Part shown: piece after piece, positions 30,794 to 38,566 of the stretch
Numbering within the stretch: position 1 is the first letter of the stretch
Layout of the letters: each line of letters starts with the position of its first letter
DNA from: a virus
Strand: one strand, 5' to 3'
IMG/VR virus record: IMGVR_UViG_3300022540_000248
Coordinates: 1-49,773 of that record
DNA: 49,773 nt
The notes under the pieces: model-generated
What the model was told of the DNA's origin: nothing
The model's database searches: none
What the model saw: only the letters and a program-made list of their open reading frames with translations
Made by a program: the position numbers and the translations under genes

Positions 30794-30826
30794 AAGAATC
30801 CGGTTGTCGAACTGGATTCTTTTTTA
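30794..30826 (+). terminator. Strong Rho-independent terminator
   Basis: AAGAATCCGGTT pairs with AACTGGATTCTT (12 bp, one G-U) around GTCG, followed by a T run. It closes the short unit at 30504-30767 and isolates it from the terminase operon. Confidence 0.9.
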
Positions 30827-31012
30827 TTGCAGAAAATTAATGGATAAGTAAAAATAAGAATATAGCAATCGCAATACTTTAGTTAACTTCACTCACAGGC
30901 CGGAGACAAAGAAATAAACAATAATGAATATACACTAAATACGCATAAGAATAGCCGTATTTCAATTTTAAAGATATAAGATGTATAATATAGTGGAAAG
31001 GAGCTGAGTAAC
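30827..31012 (+). promoter_or_regulatory. Non-coding region before terminase: hairpin, promoter, possible packaging site
   Basis: No open frame of note is seen. A 7-bp stem AAATACG/CGTATTT (30937-30962) is followed by CAATTTT and could be a weak terminator. TGTATAAT at 30982-30989 is the likely promoter of the terminase operon, and AAAGGAG precedes GTG 31013. Packaging sites often lie next to the small terminase gene, so a pac/cos site may be here; no end sequence proves it. Confidence 0.5.
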
Positions 31013-31540
31013 GTGAAAGAGAAAAACGGAGCAGAAACAACAGAGAAAAAAGTAATACACCAATTAAGAGATGATGGTAGTGGTAAATTTGATACAGGAA
31101 GACCACCAAAACCATTCGATCATGTACAGTTCGAAGAACTCTGTAAGCTACAATGTACGAAGTTAGAGATATGTGCAGTTCTAAGGTTGACAGACAAGAC
31201 ATTGGATAACAAATTACGTCAAACCTATGATGCAACTTTTTCCGAAGCTTACGAAGTGTTTGCAGCAGAGTATAAAGTGAGCTTAAGACGGGCGCAAAAG
31301 AAGTCAGCATTAGAAAATGAAAGTGTAACTATGCAGAAATGGTTAGGAATACAATTGCTTGGTCAGAAAGATAAAGTTGAAGAGAAGATTATTGAGAAGG
31401 TAATTTATAAAACAGATGCATCGGACTTAACAGATGAAGAATTAGAAAGACAATTAGCAGAGCTTGAAGCTGAAGAAGCTAGAGAAAATGAAACCGAATC
31501 ATCGAATATGAATGATGATATACCGGGTATAGATGATTAA
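31013..31540 (+). CDS. Terminase small subunit-like protein
   Basis: The 175-residue protein has a Lys/Glu-rich start, the segment FDTGRPPKPFDHVQFEELCK, and an HTH-like helix pair (TKLEICAVLRLTDKTLDNKL) as in many small terminase proteins. A helical region (LRRAQKKSALENESVTMQKW) and an acidic tail follow. It would recognise the packaging site and recruit the large subunit. GTG start after AAAGGAG; it overlaps the large subunit by eight bases. Confidence 0.8.
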   Translation: MKEKNGAETTEKKVIHQLRDDGSGKFDTGRPPKPFDHVQFEELCKLQCTKLEICAVLRLTDKTLDNKLRQTYDATFSEAYEVFAAEYKVSLRRAQKKSALENESVTMQKWLGIQLLGQKDKVEEKIIEKVIYKTDASDLTDEELERQLAELEAEEARENETESSNMNDDIPGIDD

Positions 31541-32990
31541 AGAAGTGTCCAGGAGTGTTAAGGAGAAAAAGTTCTTATTGCTTAAAGACAAAGCGTTGAG
31601 AAGAAAACGTGAAAACTTTTGGGCATACTGCTTGCACATGGATTATGAATTCTTCGTTGAGCGTGAAGAAATATTAAAAACAATAGCAATAGATATGCAG
31701 CGACTAATAGAACCGCTTCCAGGTATGACAGAAGTAGATATTATGAATGTATCACTACCACCGAGAACAGGTAAAAGCTACCTATGTTCTTTGTTCGTTA
31801 CATGGACATTAGGGAAGTTTCCTGAAGATTCTATAATGAGGAATACTGTAACTGGAAAACTATACAAGAAGTTCTCTAGTGATATCAAAGACATAATAAC
31901 TGGTGATACGCATAAGGGAAGACATTTAGAAATATTCCCCGATATGGTACTTGCATCGACATCAGTAGAAGGATGGAAGCTTAAATCAAGTAAGCAAGGT
32001 ATAAGCTACTTTGGTGCAGGTATAGAGGGTAATATCATTGGGCTTGGTGCGACTAAACTTTCTATACTAGATGATAGTATTGCAGATGAATTTGAAGCAT
32101 TGAATGATTATGCATTGGAAAAGAAGTGGGCCTGGTATGGATCAGCAGCAGATTCACGTGAAGAAAAAGGATGCAAGAAACTATTCATCGGTACAAGGTG
32201 GAGCAAGAAGGATATTGTAGGAAAGCTAATTGATGCAGGTTTCTTTGATACTGAACAATCGATTAATGTAGTAGTGCCTGCACTAACGAAAGATGGCAAA
32301 AGCTACTGTGAAGCTATCCATACAACTGAAAAGTTGTTATCTAAGATGAAAATAACATCTGATCTAATATGGGAAGCTGAATGGATGCAGAATCCTAAGA
32401 GTGCAAAAGGGTTATTATATCCATCAGATAAGTTGAATTGGTATAAGCTTGATGAAATTAAAGGGAAGAAACCTGATGGAATCATTGCTTTTGTCGATGT
32501 AGCCAACAGAGGTAAAGACTTCCTTGCAGCACCAATAGCTTTTATATATGGTCAAGATTGTTATATCGTAGATGCTATGTATACGCAGGAAGGTGTGGGA
32601 GTAACTGAACCTGAATTAGCTCAGAAGATTATTGATTGGGGGATAGAAATAACAACTATAGAAACCAATAATGAAGGTTTATCATTCGCAAACAATGTAA
32701 AAGGACACATCAAAGATAAATCTCAATGTACAATAGCTGAAAAATGGAATTCCAAGAATAAAGAAACAAGGATCATTATGAAATCAGGATACGTTAAGGA
32801 ACATTTTTACTTTAGGGATGATATGCCTTATGGTAGCCAGTATAATGAGTTTATGAAAGAAGTAATGTCATATAATAAAGCTGGTAAGAACAGGAATGAT
32901 GATGCAACAGATTCATTATCAGGACTAGCTGAAGCGTTAACTGAAGTTATACCGGAACCGAGAGTAAGAAAACTAGGAAGGGGAAGATAA
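31533..32990 (+). CDS. Terminase large subunit
   Basis: The 485-residue protein has a Walker A-type motif SLPPRTGKS (about 74-82), Walker B LSILDDSI (about 175-182), the coupling-type segment FIGTRWSKKDIVG, and a C-terminal RNase H-like nuclease with AFVDVANRGKD (first Asp, about 320), IETNNEG and NDDATDSLSG. It drives DNA into the prohead and makes the cuts. Length is normal for phage terminases. The nuclease Asp residues look intact. Confidence 0.93.
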   Translation: MIKEVSRSVKEKKFLLLKDKALRRKRENFWAYCLHMDYEFFVEREEILKTIAIDMQRLIEPLPGMTEVDIMNVSLPPRTGKSYLCSLFVTWTLGKFPEDSIMRNTVTGKLYKKFSSDIKDIITGDTHKGRHLEIFPDMVLASTSVEGWKLKSSKQGISYFGAGIEGNIIGLGATKLSILDDSIADEFEALNDYALEKKWAWYGSAADSREEKGCKKLFIGTRWSKKDIVGKLIDAGFFDTEQSINVVVPALTKDGKSYCEAIHTTEKLLSKMKITSDLIWEAEWMQNPKSAKGLLYPSDKLNWYKLDEIKGKKPDGIIAFVDVANRGKDFLAAPIAFIYGQDCYIVDAMYTQEGVGVTEPELAQKIIDWGIEITTIETNNEGLSFANNVKGHIKDKSQCTIAEKWNSKNKETRIIMKSGYVKEHFYFRDDMPYGSQYNEFMKEVMSYNKAGKNRNDDATDSLSGLAEALTEVIPEPRVRKLGRGR

Positions 32991-32994
32991 TATT

Positions 32995-34293
32995 ATGAAA
33001 TGGCCTTGGGAAAAGAAAAGCAATGGACCAACACGATCAGTGGTAATAACTAAGATACTTAAAACATATGGAGGGACCCCGGTATATAGTCCTACAAATT
33101 ATCACACTATGTCAAAAGAAGGATACAACAATTTTGTTATATTTGCTTGTTTAGATCATATTTATAGAGCTTATAACCAATTAGATTGGAAAGTATTCAA
33201 GAAAGATGCTGATGGGAATGATGAAGAAGTAAAGAATCATCCTTTGACAATGCTACTGAAAAAGCCTAACCCATTTCAGGGTAAATCGAGTTACAATGAA
33301 TCTCTTATAAAATATTGGTATATTGGTGGCGATGTATTTATTCAAAAGGTAGTAGCAGGAGGGAATCCGAAAGAGCTTTATGCATTAAGACCTGATAAAT
33401 GTAAGGTTGATTTCGGTACAGATCCAGCAGAACCTATCAAAAGCTTTATTTATTCAGCCGGTAACGAACAACGAATACCACCTGAAGATATTATGCATTT
33501 AAAATTCTTTAATCCTTCAGATGAATTCAATGGATTAGGTAGAGGTCTTTCAAGATTCGTACCTGTTGCTAAATCCGGTGATATGCTGAATGCATCATTA
33601 GGTTGGAACTTAGCATTAATGCAGAATGGCGCAAGGCCATCAGGGGCATTTGTAAGCGAAAAAGAACTAAGTGATCCTCAATTTGATAGACTCAATGAAC
33701 AATTAGACGAAGAAGTATCAGGTCCACAAAATGCAGGTGAAACACTTGTGTTAGATGGTGGAGTAACTTGGGTTGATATGTTTGTTAATCCGAAAGATGC
33801 AGATTTCATTGAATCGACTAAATTATCAATGCGACAAATAGCAGTAGGTATTGGAGTCCCTAGTATCCTTGTAGGTGATACAGAATCAACTACATATGCA
33901 AACTACAAAGAAGCTAGAAAAGCTCTGTATATGGATACTGTAATCCCATTAGGTGAGATGGTTAAGGAAGAATATAATGTTTTCTTTGAAGATGAACTAA
34001 ATGAAGGTGAATTCCTTGGATTCTCAACAGATCATATACTAGCACTTCAGGAAGATGTAAGCGAACTATACAAGAGAGTTAACGAGTCAGTATTCCTTAG
34101 TATCAATCAAAAGTTGCAGCAGATAGGAAAGGATACTATAGGTCCTGTAGGGGATAGTATAGTGAGTGGTAATTATGCAGTAGTGGATGGAAAATTATTA
34201 TTACCAATGAATCTAGTCCTAGCAGATACAAGTCCAGCACCACCACCAGAACCTAAACCGAAGGATGAAGAAGAAAAGGCTTTTATTTATTAG
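32995..34293 (+). CDS. Portal protein (HK97 type)
   Basis: The 432-residue protein shows the HK97 portal pattern: NHPLTMLLKKPNPFQGKSSY, GGDVFIQKV, LYALRPDKCKV, IMHLKFFNPSDEFNGLGRG, and QIAVGIGVPSILVG. It makes the dodecameric ring at one capsid vertex through which DNA passes and to which the tail attaches. The C-terminus is Pro/Lys/Glu-rich. It follows the terminase by four bases. Confidence 0.93.
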   Translation: MKWPWEKKSNGPTRSVVITKILKTYGGTPVYSPTNYHTMSKEGYNNFVIFACLDHIYRAYNQLDWKVFKKDADGNDEEVKNHPLTMLLKKPNPFQGKSSYNESLIKYWYIGGDVFIQKVVAGGNPKELYALRPDKCKVDFGTDPAEPIKSFIYSAGNEQRIPPEDIMHLKFFNPSDEFNGLGRGLSRFVPVAKSGDMLNASLGWNLALMQNGARPSGAFVSEKELSDPQFDRLNEQLDEEVSGPQNAGETLVLDGGVTWVDMFVNPKDADFIESTKLSMRQIAVGIGVPSILVGDTESTTYANYKEARKALYMDTVIPLGEMVKEEYNVFFEDELNEGEFLGFSTDHILALQEDVSELYKRVNESVFLSINQKLQQIGKDTIGPVGDSIVSGNYAVVDGKLLLPMNLVLADTSPAPPPEPKPKDEEEKAFIY

Positions 34294-34307
34294 AGAGAAA
34301 GGGGGCC

Positions 34308-35105
34308 TTGCATAAGAATAAAAGAGAACGTGTATTAAAAGCATTTGATAGACCTATGGAAATCATGGATAAATCAATTGAAAAAACAGTTAGAAAGTAT
34401 TTCATAGGACAAGAAAAAAGAATCCTAAATGGATTTAAGATAATTACTGAAGAAAAAGCAAGCAAGCGTGATTCTGACAAGAAATCAAAACAGATAGTTG
34501 AGGATTTGACTAACTGGGAGCTTGAAGAACAGCTGCTATTCAATGATATGGTGCCTGAATATCTAAAAGGATCAGCATTAGGCGTAGAAGTGTCCAATGA
34601 TTTATTTGGATTCGGCCTAGATGATCAGAAGATAAAAGGAATCATGGATGAACGTATAGTTAAATGGATTAATACTGAAGGTGCTGGACAAGTTAAGCAC
34701 ATAACTGATAGTACTCAAAAGGAATTGCAAAGAGTTATATCATCAGGACTTCAGGAAGGTGAAACAAATGTAATGATTGCTGAACGAATCCAAGGCATTA
34801 TGACTACTAACAAAACATCAAGATCAGTTACTATAGCAAGAACAGAATCGCATAATACAATCATGAATGCTAACTTCACTACAATGGATGCAGCAGGAGT
34901 TAAAAAAACAAAGTGGGTAACTGCACGCGATATTAGCGTTAGAGGGAACAAACCTAAAGACGTTGCTAATCATATTATACTCGATGGACAGATAAGAGAA
35001 ATAGGTAAACCGTTTTCAAATGGTCTTTTATACCCTGGAGATGCAAATGGAAACGTAAGCGAACTTGTGAATTGTCGCTGTATTGCAGTCGTTTCAGACT
35101 TCTAA
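34308..35105 (+). CDS. MuF-like minor head protein
   Basis: The 265-residue protein has a helical N-terminal part and the MuF C-terminal domain: SVTIARTESHNTIMNANF, KKTKWVTARD, and NVSELVNCRCIAVV with the terminal Cys pair. MuF proteins sit with the portal inside the head and may be ejected. The TTG start follows AAAGGGGG. The gene order terminase-portal-MuF is conserved in many phages. The operon is interrupted right after it. Confidence 0.88.
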   Translation: MHKNKRERVLKAFDRPMEIMDKSIEKTVRKYFIGQEKRILNGFKIITEEKASKRDSDKKSKQIVEDLTNWELEEQLLFNDMVPEYLKGSALGVEVSNDLFGFGLDDQKIKGIMDERIVKWINTEGAGQVKHITDSTQKELQRVISSGLQEGETNVMIAERIQGIMTTNKTSRSVTIARTESHNTIMNANFTTMDAAGVKKTKWVTARDISVRGNKPKDVANHIILDGQIREIGKPFSNGLLYPGDANGNVSELVNCRCIAVVSDF

Positions 35106-35112
35106 AGTGTCG

Positions 35113-35156
35113 TTGCATTGTTGTTACACCTCCTGTATAATATATATAGGAGGTGT
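35113..35156 (+). promoter_or_regulatory. Promoter nested in an SD-masking hairpin
   Basis: TTGCAT (35113-35118) and TATAAT (35136-35141) are 17 bases apart. ACACCTCCT (35126-35134) is a perfect inverted repeat of AGGAGGTGT (35148-35156), which contains the ribosome site of the HNH gene; the -10 lies in the 13-base loop. Read-through mRNA from the portal/MuF operon would fold and hide the ribosome site. mRNA started at about 35148 would lack the 5' arm and be translated. Confidence 0.75.
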
Positions 35157-35162
35157 TTCTTT

Positions 35163-35993
35163 ATGGGAAGAAAATTAAATTCTATATGTGGTTATTGTGG
35201 AGAAGGTTTTTATAAAAGACCTAATCAAAAGAAAGGAGCTTGTTGTTCTAAAGAGTGTGGATTGAAAATGAATTGGATTAATTTTATTAAGAAAGTTGAA
35301 AAAGAAAATAACTTAGAATTCTTAGAGGATTGGTTAATAAACGCTTATACAAATGATATGAAAACATACAGAATGATAATGAAAGAATTGAATATTAACA
35401 ATAGGACTGTTAGAAAACTGCTTGAACATTACGATATAGAAATAAGAAAGGGTTCTGAAGCAATATCTGCACAATGGTTTTCTGAAGAAAGAAGAAATAA
35501 AAGAAGAAAGCCTAATGTGTACATAGATAAAGGGTCATACTTTGAAATTAAATGCCATGATAAAAATGGAAATGAAAAAGGAGTAATAATAATAGATTCA
35601 GATGATGTTGATAAATGTAAAAAATATCATTGGGGAATAGATACAAGTGGTTATGCAACTACACACGCACCTAAAACAGATGGACAGGATCATATTAAAA
35701 TGCATAGATATGTTATTGATATACCTGATGATAAGTGTAGTGATCATATAAATAGAAAAACAAATGATAATCGCAAGAACAATTTAAGAATTTGTACTAA
35801 GCTTGAAAACGCATGGAATAGAAAAATATATGATGATAGCAAAACTGGTTACAAAGGTGTAAATGTAACTAGAAGTAATAAATGGTATGCTACAATAGGT
35901 TATAAATGTGAAAGTATACATTTGGGAACATTCGAATGTCTAGAAGGTGCTATAAGTGCAAGAAAAGAAGCAGAGTTAATAATATTATGGTGA
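35163..35993 (+). CDS. HNH homing-type endonuclease with zinc ribbon and AP2 domain
   Basis: The 276-residue protein has an N-terminal zinc ribbon (CGYCGEGF, CCSKECG; Cys 9-32) and an HTH-like segment (about 60-90, RMIMKELNINNRTVRKLLEH). The HNH core follows: MHRYVIDIP, CSDHINRKTNDNRKNNLRIC and NAWNRK, then an AP2-like DNA-binding domain (GYKGVNVTRSNKWYATI). It is a free-standing homing endonuclease type. It has its own promoter and opens a block of seven genes that interrupts the head operon. ATG 35163 is set by the AGGAGGTG. Confidence 0.88.
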   Translation: MGRKLNSICGYCGEGFYKRPNQKKGACCSKECGLKMNWINFIKKVEKENNLEFLEDWLINAYTNDMKTYRMIMKELNINNRTVRKLLEHYDIEIRKGSEAISAQWFSEERRNKRRKPNVYIDKGSYFEIKCHDKNGNEKGVIIIDSDDVDKCKKYHWGIDTSGYATTHAPKTDGQDHIKMHRYVIDIPDDKCSDHINRKTNDNRKNNLRICTKLENAWNRKIYDDSKTGYKGVNVTRSNKWYATIGYKCESIHLGTFECLEGAISARKEAELIILW

Positions 35994-36017
35994 ATATAGT
36001 ATTTTGAAAGAATCATA

Positions 36018-36173
36018 ATGAAGTTGAGTATATCAATTAAAGAAACCAAAGTAATAAAACAAATGGTCATGCTAATGGCAAAAATGTATGAAATGCTAGA
36101 TGATGTGGACAGGCTTGAAGTAAAAGATCAGATGGAAGAAATTAATAATAGATTGAGAAAGGATGAATATTAA
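36018..36173 (+). CDS. Small helical protein
   Basis: The 51-residue helical protein has many Met and charged residues (MVMLMAKMYEMLDDVDRLEV). The ribosome site is weak (GAAAGA). The stop overlaps the next ATG (TAATG). It is likely co-transcribed with the HNH gene. Function unknown. Confidence 0.6.
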   Translation: MKLSISIKETKVIKQMVMLMAKMYEMLDDVDRLEVKDQMEEINNRLRKDEY

Positions 36174-36367
36174 TGAATAAAAACATCAGAGAAAAGTTTG
36201 AAATTGCAAACGAAAGAATTATCAATGGTGAAAAGTTAACACATATGGTTGTTGCTGTAGTATTGCCGACTAGTGGCGTTGAATTAAGAACAATTAACGA
36301 ATTCGTATTATGCAACAGATGTGGTAAAGAACAGAGCTATGATCGCGTGGTGTACGATGGCAACTAA
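36173..36367 (+). CDS. Hypothetical small protein with Cys pair
   Basis: The 64-residue protein starts with a charged helix and ends with VLCNRCGKEQSYDRV, a single C-x-x-C that could form half a zinc site, with strands between. It overlaps both neighbours. No family is recognised. Confidence 0.6.
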   Translation: MNKNIREKFEIANERIINGEKLTHMVVAVVLPTSGVELRTINEFVLCNRCGKEQSYDRVVYDGN

Positions 36368-36584
36368 GAATCCATTCAGGCGAGAAGTTAAGAAAGATGA
36401 AGGTAAGACGTATCATAGAAGCAAGCTTGGACAAAGAAACGTCCTAATCGAAGGAATCGCACTAGGTCTAGACGTATACAAAGGAATAGACAATGATTAT
36501 GCAATGATTGACGGTAGGTTCAAAATGGTACATAAGACTAGACAAAAGATCAATGGTAGCTTGGTATTGTGGGAGGTGCGGTAA
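36357..36584 (+). CDS. Hypothetical small basic protein
   Basis: The 75-residue basic protein begins ATKNPFRREVKKDEGKTYHR and has GKFKMV-type strands later. ATG 36357 overlaps the preceding gene by 11 bases; its ribosome site is weak, so translational coupling is likely. A longer frame exists from 36321 but lacks a better ribosome site. Nucleic-acid binding is plausible from charge alone. Confidence 0.55.
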   Translation: MATKNPFRREVKKDEGKTYHRSKLGQRNVLIEGIALGLDVYKGIDNDYAMIDGRFKMVHKTRQKINGSLVLWEVR

Positions 36585-36947
36585 TTGAATGATATTACAC
36601 CTAATGGATTTGTATTAACTGGTAAGTGTAACATGTGTGGTATGTGCTGTATTGAAGCCTGGAGATTTAACGCAAGAGCGCAATGTACTTACAAGGATGG
36701 TAAAACTATAAGTATGGAAGTTCTGAATTATAAACAAGAACCAGTGGATGCTAAGTTTGAATTAAGCAATGAATTTGAAGATGGTAGAGAACCTATATGC
36801 TCAGGATATTTAGATAATAAATGTATAAACCACGGACCTAATAAACAATTAATGTGTTCTGAGTTTCCACATTTGCCTGAACAAGATATAATATTCGAAT
36901 CATGCGGTTATAGATTAAAACATGTTATGGATAGAAATTGGAGGTAA
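36585..36947 (+). CDS. YkgJ-like Cys-cluster protein
   Basis: The 120-residue protein has GKCNMCGMCCIEAWRF (Cys 15, 18, 21, 22), the C-x-x-C-x-x-C-C pattern of the YkgJ family. Later Cys occur in QCTYKDGK, EPICSGYLDNKC, MCSEFPHLP and ESCGYR. Members bind zinc or an iron-sulfur cluster; cellular function is unclear. The TTG start lies behind GGGAGGTG. It is unusual in a phage and stands between head genes. Confidence 0.8.
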   Translation: MNDITPNGFVLTGKCNMCGMCCIEAWRFNARAQCTYKDGKTISMEVLNYKQEPVDAKFELSNEFEDGREPICSGYLDNKCINHGPNKQLMCSEFPHLPEQDIIFESCGYRLKHVMDRNWR

Positions 36948-36949
36948 TT

Positions 36950-37108
36950 ATGAATAAATCTGAACTTAAACTTTTAAATAAGATTAGAGAAGGGTTGGTT
37001 AAAGCAAATAATAATTGTGTGTTTGCGGTTAGTACTGCACCATTCAAGACTGCAATAGCTCAAATAGATGCACTTAAGATTATGGGAGAGTGTGACGATG
37101 ATGAATAA
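36950..37108 (+). CDS. Hypothetical small protein
   Basis: The 52-residue protein is helical with an acidic end (MGECDDDE). GGAGGTAATT precedes the ATG, and it overlaps the next gene by 11 bases. No family is recognised. Confidence 0.6.
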   Translation: MNKSELKLLNKIREGLVKANNNCVFAVSTAPFKTAIAQIDALKIMGECDDDE

Positions 37109-38393
37109 CTCAATAAAGCAAATAAAACAATTGAAAGAACTGTTTGAAGGTGAATTTAAGCCTGTAGGCGGTATTCAAAAGAATATGTCTTCAAAGGATA
37201 AATTACTTATTGAGATTGCTGATAATATAATAGAGCAAGATATATCAATGAAGTGTGGTGAAGATTTAAAAGAAATTTATACTGTTATTGAAGCTGATCA
37301 AGTATGGAGAAATAAAATAGATGGAGTACAATGCCTAGTTGAAGAATTAGATTCGAATGCTGGGATTAAAATTTATCGTAATGGACTAGGCTCAATTTGG
37401 ATAGATTCTGATACTATGATTAAACAATTCGAATTAGTTACTATGGAAAATATGCAGCCTGGAGAATGGTATTATTTCCACGATAGCGAATGTAGAAAAA
37501 CAAATCAATACAATGGAGAAGAACATTTCATAGATATGCTTAAAGAAGATGGGTGTAAATTCGGACCTTGCTTACCACCTACAAAAGAAAATGATTTTAA
37601 ACATATCATTGAGCCTAAAAAAACATTTCGATATGATCCGAATCAAAATCCTTTTCGATTTCCAAACATAGATGATGGAGGATGGTTTGTCAATCAAGAA
37701 CTATGTTACGATTCTATTGTTAAAGAGAATCAGATATGGATAGGAGAAACTTATTATAAAATATTATCTATAGAATCTGATAGAGCTCGTGTTATTGATA
37801 GTGATAGTGATAAAGAATATTTATTATTAAAGAATATCAAGAAGTTTTCAAAGCTTGTTACCATGAACAATATTGAAAAAGATGGTTATGTTATATGTGT
37901 CAATGATGTTTCTTTAATTGGACTTGTTGAAATTGATGATTTACTAAAAGTTATTGAAAGATATGATGATTATATACATTTATACAATGAAAAATCAGGT
38001 CACATTATATTAAAAGTAGGAGAATTCGATTATTTCAAACCTTGTTTACCACCAACTGAAGAAAAAGAAACAACTGAATTCTCCGAATGCGCTTCTGAAT
38101 GGTTAGATATAAGAAGTGTTACATTTGAACTTCCTGGATTCTATAATCAAGAAGACATGGACACAGCTATACAAAGCACTAAAGATGAAAATGAATATCT
38201 TAGAGAGTGTATAGATAAACTTACATTTTCAATCGATAAGGTTAAAAGAACTGAATATGCTAGAGGTTGTGCAGAAATAAGTAATAAGAGTTACGACTTA
38301 ATAGAAAAAGGTAGAATTGCTGGATATAACGAAGCTGTAGATACAATAGAATCAAGAATGAAAGAACTGAGATTTTTAAAACTTCAAGATTAA
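37098..38393 (+). CDS. Protein with tandem GEW...PC repeat domains
   Basis: The 431-residue protein has a helical N-terminus, then two related modules. One runs from QVWRNKIDG through LVTMENMQPGEWYYF to FGPCLPPTKEN; the second runs from QIWIGETYYKIL through LVTMNNIEKDGYVI to YFKPCLPPTEEK. The end (about 330-431) is charged and coiled-coil-like. The same module occurs once in the protein at 25133. The first half of each module looks like an SH3-like sheet. It closes the cargo block before a terminator. Function unknown; repeated recognition of a host target is possible. Confidence 0.7.
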   Translation: MMNNSIKQIKQLKELFEGEFKPVGGIQKNMSSKDKLLIEIADNIIEQDISMKCGEDLKEIYTVIEADQVWRNKIDGVQCLVEELDSNAGIKIYRNGLGSIWIDSDTMIKQFELVTMENMQPGEWYYFHDSECRKTNQYNGEEHFIDMLKEDGCKFGPCLPPTKENDFKHIIEPKKTFRYDPNQNPFRFPNIDDGGWFVNQELCYDSIVKENQIWIGETYYKILSIESDRARVIDSDSDKEYLLLKNIKKFSKLVTMNNIEKDGYVICVNDVSLIGLVEIDDLLKVIERYDDYIHLYNEKSGHIILKVGEFDYFKPCLPPTEEKETTEFSECASEWLDIRSVTFELPGFYNQEDMDTAIQSTKDENEYLRECIDKLTFSIDKVKRTEYARGCAEISNKSYDLIEKGRIAGYNEAVDTIESRMKELRFLKLQD

Positions 38394-38401
38394 CATACCA
38401 C

Positions 38402-38437
38402 AAAAGCCTGATGATTAACCTCATTTGGCTTTTTTAT
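38402..38437 (+). terminator. Rho-independent terminator ending the inserted block
   Basis: AAAAGCC pairs with GGCTTTT, with a further inner stem (GATGA/TCATT), and ends in a T run. It separates the cargo block from the virion gene at 38567, which has its own promoter. Confidence 0.8.
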
Positions 38438-38446
38438 TTGTTTACA

Positions 38447-38454
38447 TGTATAAT
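38447..38454 (+). promoter_or_regulatory. Promoter TGTATAAT
   Basis: The -10 TATAAT (38449-38454) is preceded by TG; the -35 region is weak. The start point would be near 38461, the first base of the leader's closing stem. Confidence 0.6.
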
Positions 38455-38460
38455 CAACTT

Positions 38461-38548
38461 AGGGTAGGAATAAGGTTTGATATGCTCCTTATCTTAACTG
38501 AATGGCTCCGATTCGGGTTCCTACCCTGAAAGATTACCGGAGTATTCG
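38461..38548 (+). ncRNA. Structured leader RNA with 10-bp closing stem and possible pseudoknot
   Basis: AGGGTAGGAA (38461-38470) pairs perfectly with TTCCTACCCT (38518-38527). Inside is a hairpin TAAGG (38471-38475) with CCTTA (38487-38491) and a small CCG/CGG hairpin (38508-38516). CTCCG (38506-38510) can also pair with CGGAG (38538-38542) outside the closing stem, giving a pseudoknot 20 bases before the ribosome site. The leader is 106 bases long and not coding. It may be a protein- or ligand-controlled element for the virion gene at 38567. It matches no RNA class I can name. Confidence 0.65.
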
Positions 38549-38566
38549 AAAGGATGGGATGATCTA

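Noticed and set aside
30879-31310. 143-residue minus-strand frame over the terminase leader
   Set aside because: It covers the promoter and the small terminase gene, with low-complexity Leu/Ser/Tyr composition and no ribosome site.
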